Source: Lantana camara
Taxonomy: Eukaryota > Streptophyta > Magnoliopsida > Lamiales > Verbenaceae
DNA: 64,000 bases
Assembly (NCBI GenBank): GCA_037501455.1
Contig: CM074860.1
Span: 40,062,501 to 40,126,500 of the forward strand
Direction: 5' to 3'
The notes under the pieces are model-generated. The model saw only the letters and a list, made by a program, of their open reading frames with translations. It was not told the DNA's origin and made no database searches. Shown piece after piece: positions 45,998-56,949 of this stretch. How positions within the stretch are numbered: the first letter of the stretch is position 1; every line of letters starts with the position of its first letter. A program made the translations under genes and the position numbers.

Positions 45998-47403
45998 TCA
46001 GGTCCAAAGCAAAGTCTTACAAAGTTTCGGGTACAACTGTTGCATTTCGTTCTCGTTCTTCCAAGTGGCTTCTTCGGATTTCTGATCATGCCACAAGACT
46101 TTTACCAAGGGAATTTGCCGATTTCTCAATTCTTGCATCTTCCGGTCTAAGACTTTAACCGGGTGCTTCTTGATTATCAAATCAGGCTCTAATTGTACCT
46201 CTCCAAGTGTAAGTATAGAAGACTCATCGGGATAATATTTCCGAAGCTGAGAGACGTGGAAAACATTGTGTATCCTGGTTAAACTCGGTGGTAATTCCAA
46301 ACCGTAAGCTACTTGCCCAACTCTTTCAAGAATTTCAAAAGGGCCTGTGTAGCGTGGGTTAAGTTTCCCGCCTTTACCAATCCGAGTAAACCCCTTTCTA
46401 GGAGATAGCTTCAAGAAAACCTTATCTCCCACTTGAAATTCTAAGGGTCGTCTTCTTTTATCCGTATAACTTTTCTGTCGGTCCTGAACTGCCTTTAATC
46501 GTTGTTTGATCACTTTAACTTTCTCGATGGTATCCTGAATCACCACTGGTTTCTTAGCCCTGTCGAGCTTACCACCCTTGGTCCACCTCCATTCATCAAT
46601 ATCCCAAAATAGAGGTGACCACACTTCCTTCCATGCAGTGCCTCACACGGAACCATACCAATCGATGTCTGAAAGCTATTACTGTAGGCGAACTCGACCA
46701 AGTCCAAATACTCATCCCACGAGTCTTGATAATCTAAGGCATAAGCACGAAGCATGTCCTCAAGATATTTTATTAACCTCTCGGATTGCCCATCCGTCTG
46801 TGGGTGAGATGCGGTACTAAATTGGAGCTTTGTACCTATACACTTCTGTAATTCCTGCCAGAAACTCGCTGTAAACCGTGGATATCTAACTGAAACAATA
46901 CTGATCGGGGCACCATGTAATCTCACAATCTCCTTTCGGTACAATTTGGCTAACTTAGGCACTTTATCGGACATCCGAACCTTAAGAGAATGGGCTGACT
47001 TCGAAAATCGATCAATTATGATCCAAATCCCATCGAAACCTCCTTTGGTCCTTGGCAAGCCGGATACGAAGTCCATCGTCACTTGCTCTCACTTCCATTC
47101 GGGAATTGGAAGTGGTTGGAGAGTTTCTCCCGCTTTCTGGTGCTCAGCTTTCACCAATTGGCATGTTAGACAACTTCTTAAAAAATTGGAAACATCTCTT
47201 TTCATACCGTTCCACCAATACAAAGTCCTTAAATCTCTATACATCTTAGTAGTACTGGGATGTACCGTATAAGTCGATCGATGTGCTTCATCAAGAACCA
47301 ACTGTTTAAGCACCTTCGGAACACAAACCCGAGCCTTAAATCGAAATAAACTCGAATCATCAAACCCGAACTTAGTCTCCGGATCAAACCTTACCTTTGT
47401 CAC
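45998..47403 (-). pseudogene. Integrase and chromodomain, copy 2
   Basis: The minus strand has a complete HHCC finger (DEAHRSTYTVHP ... CLTCQ) and the core with MTMDFVSGLPRTKGG and the glutamate region (PQTDGQSERLIKYLEDML). The second catalytic position has become Val (SVRYPRF instead of SDRDPRF). The post-core SPRKGFTRIGKGGKLNPRYT follows, then a chromodomain with LVKVLWHDQKSEEATWKNE and MQQLYPKL, ending at 45998. A stop near 47085 and a frameshift near 46620 interrupt it. It is better preserved than copy 1 but catalytically dead. Confidence 0.88.
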
Positions 47404-47430
47404 TAATCACTAAATTTCCAGATCATTAGA

Positions 47431-47724
47431 TTAAGTTTCAATCGACCTTTGTTTCAAATCCGGTTGAACAGAAATATTTGCCAAACGAGCTTCTGAAACC
47501 AGGAACACCGAATTCTGCTTACTTGAACCTGCTTCCAAACTTGAAACACTAGTTTTTTTGCTCAAAGCACCTGCAACCACATTAGCTTTACCCGGGTGGT
47601 ATTGAATTCTGCAATCATAGTTCTCATGTAGTTCAACCCAACGCCTTTGCCTCACGTTTAAATCTTTCTGAGTAAACAAATACTTAAGGCTTTGGTGGTC
47701 GGTGAACACCTCAAAAGTAGCCCC
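47431..47724 (-). pseudogene. RNase H 3' half, copy 2
   Basis: Starts after a TAG/TAA in the [10 protein letters not shown] region near 47726. It has [32 protein letters not shown] and [13 protein letters not shown], where the usual ADALSRK Asp is Gly. Confidence 0.85.
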
Positions 47725-48866
47725 TTAGAGATAATGACGCCACTTCATCAAAGCGAAAACAACTGCAGCAAGCTCTAAATCATGAGTGGGATAGTTCTTC
47801 TCATGATCTTTTAACTTTCTAGAGGCGTAGGCTACTACCTTGCCATTCTGCATCAACACACAACCGAGGCCTTCCTTCGATGCATCAGTGTAAACTGAGT
47901 AGCCTTCGGAACCCTCGAGCAGAGTTAAAACCGGTGCAGAGGTCAATCTTTCCTTAAGAGTTTGGAAACTCTCCTCACACGCCTCATCCCACTCGAACTT
48001 AACCTCTTTCTTTGTTAACCGAGTCAATGGGGAGGCAATCTTCGAGAAGTCTTTTACAAAGCACCTATAATACCCCGCTAACCCTAGAAAACTTCTCACT
48101 TCAGAGGCATTCTTCGGCTGCTTCCATAGCATAACTGTTTCTATCATCGCCGGATCCACTTCTACACCCTTCCCTGAAATGAAGTGACCCAAAAAGGAAA
48201 CCCGATCCATCCAGAACTCACACTTGTTGAACTTGGCGAACAATCTATGCTCTCGAAGTGTTGGCAATACCATTCTCAAATACCACGCATATTCTTCTCC
48301 GGACCTCGAATACACCAAAATATCATCTATAAAAATGACCACGAATTTATCGAGGTAAGGCCGGAATATTCGGTTTAACATATCCATAAACTCGGCTGGG
48401 GCATTAGTAAGGCCAAAAGGCATAACAACGAACTCAAAGTGCCCACAACCAGTGTTGAAACCCATCTTTGGTATGTCTTTCTCCCTGATACGCAACTGAT
48501 AATACCATTGTCTTAAATCCAGCTTGGAATAAACCCTCGAAGTCTGGAGAAGATCAAACAACTCTTCAATATGAGGAAGTGGGTATTTGTTTTTAACCAT
48601 TAACCGGTTCAGCTCACGGTAGTCAATGCACATTCGCAAAGTCCAGTCTTTTTTCTTTACAAAGAGGACCGAAGCACCCCACGGAGAAGTGCTCGGGCGA
48701 ATGTAACCACACTCTAAGAGCTCATCAAGTTGCGCCTTCAGCTCCTTCAAAACTGCTGGAGCCATCCTATGGGGTGATTTCGCATAAGGTTCTGCTCCGG
48801 GATAGAGATCAATTAGAAATTCTGCGTCCCGATCCAGAGGTAAAGATCCCAAATTCTCTGAGAAGA
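47725..48866 (-). pseudogene. Reverse transcriptase and RNase H start, copy 2
   Basis: A long uninterrupted minus-strand frame from the TRIM insertion at 48866. It has [72 protein letters not shown], then RNase H with [19 protein letters not shown] (catalytic Asp intact). LDLRQWYYQ carries Trp for the usual Gly. This is the best preserved stretch of family B. It is separated from its protease by the TRIM. Confidence 0.9.
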
Positions 48867-49330
48867 TGTAAAAGCCAGAGGTGCTTGTCCCACATCGGTT
48901 GGGGAGGGGAACTAAGCCCACATTATAAGTGGGTGGAAACCTCCCACTGTTGAGGCCTTTTCCCAGATTGTGATCTTAGCCATTGGGAGGAACGAAACCG
49001 TGAGGGTGTCGATTTTAGGCACCAAAGCGGACAATATCGACAGGCAGATTTTTAGGCTGTTAAAATGGTATCAAAGCCGGGGCCCGGGCCGGTGTGCCAA
49101 CGAGGACACTGGTCCCTCTTAGGGGGGTGGACTGTAAAAGCCAAAGGTGCTTGTCCCACATCGGTTGGAGAGGGGAACTAAGCCCACTTTATAAGTGGGT
49201 GGAAACCTCCCACTGTTGAGGCCTTTTCCCGGATGGTGATCTTAGCCATTGGGAGGAACAAAACCGTGAGGGTGTCGATTTTAGGCACTAAAGCGGACAA
49301 TATCGAAAGGCGGGTTTTCGGGCTGTTACA
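48867..49330 (+). mobile_element. TRIM element, 464 bp with 198-bp terminal repeats
   Basis: LTR 1 at 48867-49064 and LTR 2 at 49133-49330 are both 198 bp and start TGTAAAAGCC, with ends TGTTAAA and TGTTACA. Between them lie a tRNA-Met-type primer site (TGGTATCAAAGCC at 49066-49078) and a purine tract TTAGGGGGGTGGAC (49119-49132). There is no coding capacity. The flanks GAAGA (48862-48866) and GTAGA (49331-49335) are a target duplication with one mismatch. Copy 1 lacks it. TRIMs are small non-autonomous LTR elements moved by enzymes of others. It splits protease from RT of copy 2. Confidence 0.93.
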
Positions 49331-49897
49331 GTAGACATCGGGAAACTCCTTCACGATCTCCGTCTCCTCGATCTTGGCCTGATCTTTCGGTTTATTTAAA
49401 AGATAGGCCATGTAGCCCGTCGCACCGTCCCGAAACAATTTACTTGCTTCCATAAAGGAAATAAATGGGCAGGTCTTAAACCTCTGACCCGAGAATACTT
49501 TAGATCCCAAAATCACCTTCTTAGTAAAACAATCCATCTTTGCTCGGTGTCGAAACAACCAGTCCATCCCCAAAATTACTCCATACCTCTTCATAGGCAT
49601 CTCAATTAAATCCGTCGAATACTCTTGACCTTCAACAACCACCGGACACCCACGGAAAACACGGTTCATTACCAAACTTTCCCCAAGTGGGGAACTAACC
49701 ATAAAAGAATCATCAAGGCAAGCAATAGGCAAAGAAACAATAGGAATAAACCGGGAAGCAATAAAAGAATATGTTGCTCCCGGATCAAATAATGCATGCA
49801 ATTGAATGCCATGAATGCTAACAGTACCTTCTACGATGGCATTTACATCCACTTCGGCATCCTCTTCTTCGCCTTCAAGTGCATAGGCCCTTGCTTA
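49331..49897 (-). pseudogene. Protease, copy 2
   Basis: The minus-strand frame from 49852 has [20 protein letters not shown] (D-P-G catalytic triad), VVSSPLG-like strand residues (MVSSPLGESLVMNRVFRGCP) and the tail [20 protein letters not shown]. It runs through [19 protein letters not shown] until the TRIM. A stop at 49895-49897 separates it from gag. Confidence 0.85.
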
Positions 49898-50942
49898 GAT
49901 AGGAGCTCTCGGAGGCATAGCATTAAGGGGTTGAGGATTCTTCTTCTTAGGACAAGCGTTGATCATGTAACCGGGCTCACCACAAACATAGCATCTTACT
50001 AATTTATTCCTACACGTCGCCTCGGTATGATTGGGACCTTTGCAATATGAGCATTCAATTGGTGCCGGTAAAGCAGGTACCACCGCTTGTCCCTGGGGTC
50101 GGGGCTTCTTATTGAAAGTGTTAGAACCTTTAAGGTTGAAGACCGAAGGCCCACCTTGAAAAATAGGACTCTTACTCAAATAAGAGCTACAACCCGAACC
50201 CTGGCCCGAAGGAAAAACCGGGGGTTCAACCTTAGTTTTTGAGCTTCAACTTTCAAGTCATCCTAGTAGCTTTCTCCTAAGTATCAACAGTGGCGGCTTG
50301 TAAAGCTTCCTGAATCTCCCTTCTCAAACCATGAATAAAACTCCGGGCTTTTAAAGATTTAACATCGGTAATATATGTGGCTTAGGGAGCAAACCTCTTG
50401 ACCTCAAGAATGTATTGTTCAACCGTTTTGGTTCTTTGCTTTAAATCAGAAAATTCTTGAAGCCTTCTTTCACGAGAACTTGGAGGGATATACTTGTTGT
50501 GGAATTCCCTCGCGAAATTCTCCCAATTAAATTTCTCTCCACTTCTTTCCAACTTGGATCTCACTGCTTTCAACCATCTTGCAGTCGGACCTTGGATAAA
50601 TCGACCGGTACATATTGCCTTTGCATGAGAAGTAGCCGGACAAATTTCCCAAATTCCGGTAATTTTCGACAACCATTCCTCTGCTTTAATATCATCTCCC
50701 CCAAACCACTTACGAGGATTGTTGATTCGAAATTCACGATAGGCCGGTGTGACTTGCCCTTCTTGTACATCCACCTGTGGATTTTGATTCCGTTGGTTCT
50801 GTTGGAGTTGGTTCAGAAGAGCCTCAACAATGTTTTCGGCATTCAGTGGTGGAGGTGGTGGTGGTGCTTGTGGAGGAGGTTGATTAAGATCGGGGGTTTG
50901 TTCCCTATCCATTCTCCGTCGTGGAGGCATCTTGAAAATCAC
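49898..50942 (-). pseudogene. Gag, copy 2
   Basis: The minus strand starts MPPRRRMDREQTPDLNQPPP (Met codon at 50930; an in-frame Met lies at 50942). It has a proline-rich stretch and the gag domain with FRINNPRKWFGGDDIKAEEW, GPTARWLKAVRSKLER and EQYILEVKRFAP. A TAA at about 50382 is shared with copy 1, as is a TAG near 50280. The CCHC region at 50179-49895 has one intact knuckle (CSYCKGPNHTEATC) and one with Tyr for His (CYVCGEPGYMINAC). Confidence 0.85.
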
Positions 50943-51118
50943 AAATCAGGAAAAATATTGATGCATGGGGTTCAGTACATGTTCATGAAAGCAATATATA
51001 CAAATTTAAAAAATTAAGTCACATAAATGTATAAATGAATGCTAATAATCACATAACCCTAAGCCGAACGACCTAGACAGACCCGACATAACTCTAGAGC
51101 TCCGATTTTACAACCAAG

Positions 51119-51131
51119 AGCTCTGATACCA
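51119..51131 (-). other. Primer-binding site, copy 2
   Basis: The minus strand reads TGGTATCAGAGCTC, complementary to initiator tRNA-Met. Confidence 0.88.
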
Positions 51132-51139
51132 CTTAAGGA

Positions 51140-52031
51140 TGTAGCATCCCGAGCGTAGGGCACCATATCCCCCGCACTAGAGCCCAACACTTGTAGAGAA
51201 ATGAAGAATCCGTACACGCATTGAACAATAGCGAACGGGTGACAAACAAAACGCACACTTTAGCTAGGCGGCCTAACCCTCAATCAGAGTGCAAATTAAT
51301 TCATATAATAGCGGAAGTGATAAATAATTCATTCCAAATTCCCAAGATTAACATATATACATCAAAGTAGATCAAAACTATCAAGAAAAAGGCATGATAG
51401 ATTCATAAAATGTACAAGGCCCAACCCGGCCCAAAATAACCTAAGTCTCAAGTACTCATAGCTCCATATTCAGAATTCATAATATAAGATTTCATAATTC
51501 ATAAGTGCTAAGTAAACCACTAGAAAAGCGAGAACTAAGACCCGAGCTAAGACACAAGTAAGACTCAAAAGAGAAACTTGCCGCCTAGCTCAACTCCGAC
51601 GATACCTACAACTCAAAGAAAGAAAAAAGATGAAAACAACAACGAGGGTTAGTCCTAGTGACTAGTGAGGGGGTTGACACACGCACCCATAAGAAGTGTA
51701 GAGCAAAGCACATAATCAAAACATAAAAAGATCCATGAACCGGAGAAGAGTTTTGCAAGCTAAAACTTTTCCCTTGATAGATATGTATATATATATTGAA
51801 AGAAGTTAAGGCCATAGGCCAAAATGTCAAATTTCAGGTATTTAGGAATCCATTCCCGTTTTATAGATCATACAAATTCACACAACTCGGTGAGTACGAG
51901 TCAATCCTCCAACTCCCACAAACAAAGATATAATCAAAACAAAATTCAGAAACCATCCTTTCTCCGGGTGATAGAAGGGTTGACGGCCCTAACTATCGAT
52001 CAAATTCAGACGTGACAAGGTTTAATCACTT
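51140..52031 (-). repeat. Family B right LTR, truncated (892 bp kept)
   Basis: TGTAGCATCC start, collinear with 42744 onward for about 890 bp, including H1 at 51650-51664. The match stops after TTTAATCACTTCC and a different LTR sequence begins. The upstream 70 percent of the LTR, with the promoter, is missing. Confidence 0.88.
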
Positions 52032-52618
52032 CCGCCTAGCTCAAGTCAAAAGGAAAACTGCAACTAAAAGATAAAATGAGGGGTCAGTCAACTGACTGAG
52101 TGAGGGGGCTAACGCACACCCACTATATTTATATGTAGCACAGCACAGATAAAAGGGAGGAATCATGAACCAGGGATAGGTGTTGCACAACAAATCATTT
52201 CAAAGAACCCGAAATAGATATAGAGATAAGTTTAGAAACCATTTTCAGAAAGACTCTATCCCGATTCATAATTCCCAGACAGAACAGAACATATGCTCGG
52301 CGAGTACGAGCTTCCAACCTTTACTTCTCAGAACAGATCAAAACATAAATACAGAACCAAATCCAACCCCACACCAATGATGGAGGAGATGTACCGTCCC
52401 CAAACCATCCAGAACAGACAAACCCTCAAGGCGTCGCTAACCCACAGGAGTCCTCCCCGGCTGTACACCGAAGGCTCAAGATATCACGCCTCCCCTATCT
52501 CCCTGAGTCGCGCGATGATATCTCAAATGGAGACTATGCACAGGCCGAGGCCTGACGGCCCTATACCGTCCCAGGGATTCCTTACCCATAGCTCCTTGGA
52601 TCCATAACAGAACAGAAC
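52032..52618 (-). repeat. Fragment of another LTR family (H), minus orientation
   Basis: Contains H1 with stem CAGTC/GACTG at 52085-52098, the GCCTAGCTC block and mid-LTR blocks, but is not alignable in detail with family B. It is interrupted at 52618 by A2. Confidence 0.6.
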
Positions 52619-53700
52619 TGTAACAGCCCAAAACAGGGCCTGGATGAAAACAGTAAGTTAAGGCAGTGGTAAAGCGTTTATAGACCGTGATCCAACTTTT
52701 TGAATCATCATGCATTGCATTTTTACATGAACTTTGTGCTCGTATATGATCTGACATGTTTTAAGGGGGAATTCTTGACCTTTGATACAGTTTACTATTC
52801 ATAACCCGAGCCTACCTTGTTCATATTGCTACTCGAACCCTAGAGGTTCATCACACATGTTTCCCAATCATTTAAACTTGTTTCCCGAGCTCAGAAAGTC
52901 TTTCTTGAGCCATAAGGGTATTTTTGGAACTTACCGACCAAAGTTACTATTCATCAAAAAATGATCTTTTGATTCTGATACCTTTTTCTACCCAAGTTAC
53001 AGTCGAATCGATCCTTGAGTCGAGATGAGTCTTTTGAAATCATTCTTGGCTTGGAAATCCATTCCGGAACTTTGTTTTATTGAAAACGTTTTTGAAAACC
53101 CTAGTTTACTATTCCTTTTACGAACGGTTTTCATTCGGAAAATGTTTTCTCTTCAGATTTGCACTACTTGAACTATTTCAAGATTTTTGAGATGTTTTAC
53201 AACTCTTGATTCAAGTCCTAGCTTGAAATTTTGAAGCGTACGTTCGTACGTGAGAATTCACTATTCATCCTACGTTTTCAACTTTTTAACGGTAAAACGT
53301 TTTATAGTCGATTTTGGACTCAAAACCCTTCTCGATTTATTTCTTGAATTTTGGAAGCAATCCGGACTTGAAAATCATTCTAGAAAGTCGTTTTTCACTC
53401 ATGTCGAGTTCCGAGCTCAAAACTTTTATTCATTAAAACTAATGTATCTTTCAAACGGTAAATCCGATTTCGACGAATGAATATGCGTTTCGAAGCTAAT
53501 TTTCTTGCCGTCGGAATGGTTACACTTCCAGACACTTATCCTTGAGTCTTGGGGGACGAAATTATAGAATTACCCCCAGCAGTCCCATTTTTAGCTTCAA
53601 CATCCCTAAAGCTTCTAGAAGATACAAGTGGATGAACTCTTGTTTTGCTCTCCTACCCTTAAGCCATTTCTATTTGCAAGGTGAGGGGCTTCTTCACACC

Positions 53701-53708
53701 TATAAATA
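53701..53708 (+). promoter_or_regulatory. TATA box of A2 5' LTR
   Basis: CCTATAAATACCCC, followed 50-80 bp on by a pyrimidine-rich stretch (CCTTTCTCTCCCTCTCC). It is conserved in both A1 LTRs. Transcription probably starts near 53730, giving U3 of about 1.1 kb. Confidence 0.75.
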
Positions 53709-54511
53709 CCCCTCCCATGGAATTTCATTCCTTGCTCAAAGTTGTGTTGACAACACCCTTTCTCTCCCTCTCCTCCCCCTCTTGCCGTCGGCACCCCCCA
53801 TTAGAAGCTAGGTTAGTTTGTTTTGTTTTTATGTTATGTTTAGTTTAGTTTATGTTTTTATGTTATGGTATGTTTATATTATGTTTAGGTTGGGTCTTAG
53901 GGTCTTCCCTAAGCCATATAGGATTTTATTTTATGCATTTATTATATAGTTTTCATGATATGTTTTGATAGTTGCTTATATGATTTAATTGTTTAGTATA
54001 TGCATGAATATGTTATCAATTGCTCTAGTATATGCTTTGATCATGTGATATGCTTGTTATATTATGAGAATTGATGCATGATTATGGAATTTAAATTATG
54101 TTCATGCATGTTAGCTAATGGAATAGTGATTTACAATTAATTATGTCACAACTTGTTACATGTTGATATTGAATTAAATTGTTACATGTTACATGCCTAA
54201 AGGTTCATGATATATGATATGATATGATATGATATATGTTGTGACATGTTGTCACATTGTTATATGACTCTTGATTTATGAATTGAGCTTATGATATGAT
54301 TTGGATTAATGGAATAGTGCCTTGATCATATGTTATACACTTTAATAGTGTCACATGTTATAACCTAAGATAGAATAGTGTTTCATAACTTGATCTTATG
54401 CCTTAATTGGATCTCTTAACCATAGGTTATACCTTTAACCTAGATCACACTTGATTATATTAACATGAACTTGAAACTATAGGTTATAATCAAGATCATA
54501 ATTTAATTAGG

Positions 54512-54690
54512 GTGTGTGTGTGTGTGCATGCCGTGTGTGTGTGTTCGTGCATGGTGTGTGTGGGTGTGTGTATAGTAAGGGTTTGACCCGACACGTGAAT
54601 AGTAACCTGTGAATAGTAATCGTGATTAGTAATCTGGAATAGTAATCTTGAATAGTACTTTTAAATAGTGCTTTTAAATAGTAAAAATGA
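54512..54690 (+). repeat. TG microsatellite and GAATAGTA repeats (A2)
   Basis: Reverse-orientation counterpart of 6892-7077: TGTGTG tracts, then about eight GAATAGTAAT-like units. Confidence 0.8.
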
Positions 54691-55742
54691 ATTAAAACTT
54701 GTGCTTTCTTAATAGACATTTGCACCTAGGGTTTCCATATCCAGGGTCTAAAATGTGTTTTCAAAATGTGTTTTCTTTCGTGGACTTGTTTCTTAACCTA
54801 AGGTTTGCGATAGGATTCATAATTTGACTAAAGCTTATTCGGTTATAGTAAGATCATAATCTAACGTTGAGAGTAACTCACTTTGACGTATTCCTTTGTG
54901 TGTTACCTTTCTTGAATACCTTAAATGGTATTACTCTCTTGTGTTACATGTTCTTTACATGTTCCTTGTTCATTATTTCATGCATTTCTTATGGATCTTG
55001 GTTAGTAGTGGGTCTTAGTTCTTAAGCTCACTCTAGTACACCACCTACAGGAGTTAAAGTTGAGCACTGGGATCCCCAGGGCACCGCATAATCTGTCTAC
55101 CTCCCTTTTGGTACTTAGGTGAGGTGAAGTTATAAATGTTTTCCAACTGGAACCACGATTATACTATCGTATCATATGTTTTGAAATTCAAAGCTAAACC
55201 TTGTTTTGAACTATCCCTTTTATCGGGACATTCTCTTGAAAGGATCATTCATACTTTAATAGTATATCTTGATCAACAGTACATGTTTTCCAAAGTTCTG
55301 CATTCTTGTTCAAAGACAGTTACATGTTTTGCATATGTTTTCAAAGTACAGTTTACAGACAGTTTCACATGTTTTCAGACAGAATCATATGTTTTACAGA
55401 CAACATCATATGTTACAGTTACAGTTTCACATGTTATAGTTAGCATACTGGAGTGATACTTTGGTCACTGCTAATCTTAATGCAAGCATACAGTTTACAG
55501 TTTGGGCCCGACGGTTATGTGTGGAGGTGATGCTCGGGAGGTGAGCGCCAACGACATCACCAATACCGGCCGCCACACTTAGACTATTGACACCGACTTT
55601 TAACAGGAGGTTTGTTAAGTCAGGACAATTTATCTGGGAACGGACAGCAAATCTGTTCCCATTACATGTTTACAGGTCGCCTAGGGCTAGCTACCCGAAG
55701 TGACAACCGGTGGAGGATGGTGCATGTTTCTATGCATTGGTA

Positions 55743-55900
55743 AGAGTTGTTGTTGACCTTGGTCCGATAGTCTACTATGTGCGGAGTTGTTGTTGACCTT
55801 GGTCCGATGCTCTACTATATGTGGGGTTATTGTTGATCTTGGTCCGATACTCTACTAAACGTGGAATTATCGTTGATCCTGGTCCGATGCTCAACCAAAT
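55743..55900 (+). repeat. 40-bp tandem repeat, about four units (A2 5' LTR)
   Basis: Units contain GTTGTTGACCTTGGTCCGAT and CTCTACTA. A1 has a single unit at the matching place (about 1757-1785), so the array expanded in the A2 lineage. Confidence 0.8.
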
Positions 55901-56219
55901 CATGTTTTCTGGAGTAAGGATGGAGGAGCCTAGCTTGCGGGCAAAATTCTGTTTCATAAAGGATGGTTCATATCTGGAAAAGTTCACTTTACCCTTATCC
56001 CGTTTTATGAAAGAACTATGAACCATCAACAGCATATGTGTGCGCGTGTGATAGCATTCATGAAAATGTTTTATAACGTGCATTCTTTTACAGCATCGCA
56101 TTCAAAGAGTTTTATCAATCGAACTTGTTTCCAGTTCTTCTTTAAAGCATCGCATTTAACAGTTTCGAACTTTACTTCAAGTTCTTTAATTCAGTACTTT
56201 CTTTAAAGTATTCCCTCAC

Positions 56220-56236
56220 TTAGTCCTTTTGACTAA
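56220..56236 (+). ncRNA. Conserved LTR stem-loop H1 (A2)
   Basis: Perfect 6-bp stem TTAGTC/GACTAA, loop CTTTT, preceded by CCCTCAC and followed by TACCTCTCCC. It lies about 2.5 kb downstream of the TATA box, hence in transcribed sequence. Confidence 0.55.
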
Positions 56237-56770
56237 TACCTCTCCCTTTTTCTTGCCTCGTGGTTTCAGGTTTTGCAGCCGCAGTCTAGAGGTATCTTGA
56301 AGCTCTAGATTATCATTTTTGTTTCAGTCAGGACTTAGTATTACTTCCTCTTTTGTGTCCTGCATATGTTTTATGGCTGCATCACTTTATGTTTCTGTAT
56401 ATGTTTCTGAATACTTGAGTATCTTTGTCATACTCTTTCTGCTACTCTGCTACCGATATTTTGAACTCTGATGTATCGGTACTTATATGTGAATCTGTTA
56501 TATGTTCTGATATGCCGAGTCTCTCTTACACGATCAATATGTTCTTGCTTGTTACATGCCATCACGCACATGTTTTGAAAAGTTTTAAAATACTCTGATT
56601 TTCCGCTGCATAGCCACATCGTTGTACATGTATAGTTCTGATAGATAGCCGTTCGCTGGAGTATTTCTTGAGTGATGGCTCACACCATTATTTGAGAGGT
56701 GCTTCAGTGCGGGGGTTGAGACGCCGCTCTCCTCTTGTTCTGGTACGGGTGGGGGCGTTACAGCCTGAGG

Positions 56771-56788
56771 TGGTATCAGAGCATCGGG
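56771..56788 (+). other. Primer-binding site of A2
   Basis: TGGTATCAGAGC at 56771-56782, eight bases after the LTR end, complementary to the 3' end of initiator tRNA-Met. Confidence 0.92.
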
Positions 56789-56949
56789 TTAAGTAAGAAG
56801 AGACTTAACCTAGATTGCTCTCATGTTGCATCATGGATTGTTCACGCATTGCATCCAGGATCATTCTCATATTACATCGAGACAGGATATTTGGGGATTG
56901 CATGGTTCTGTTATCTGGATTTCATATCTGTGGTATCTTCTGTATAGCT

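Larger units (their letters stand above)
32306..52031 (-). mobile_element. Family B Ty3/gypsy chromovirus tandem: three LTRs and two internal regions
   Basis: On the minus strand the order is LTR (truncated, 51140-52031), internal copy 2 (45970-51139), LTR (42744-45969), internal copy 1 (35416-42743), LTR (32306-35415). Both internal regions run primer site, gag, protease, RT, RNase H, integrase, chromodomain, polypurine tract. The middle LTR is shared, the expected product of unequal recombination between LTRs. The left flank is AAAGT (32301-32305); no partner duplication exists because the right LTR is broken. Each copy carries a different later insertion. LTR length (~3.1 kb), tRNA-Met site and chromodomain fit the Tekay/Del chromoviruses. 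Confidence 0.9.
52619..56762 (+). repeat. 5' LTR of A2 (4,144 bp)
   Basis: TGTAACAGCC...GGGGCGTTACA. Contains a TATA box at 53701, ACTATTC and TG repeats (54512-54690), a 40-bp tandem repeat (55743-55900) and H1 at 56220. Confidence 0.95.
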
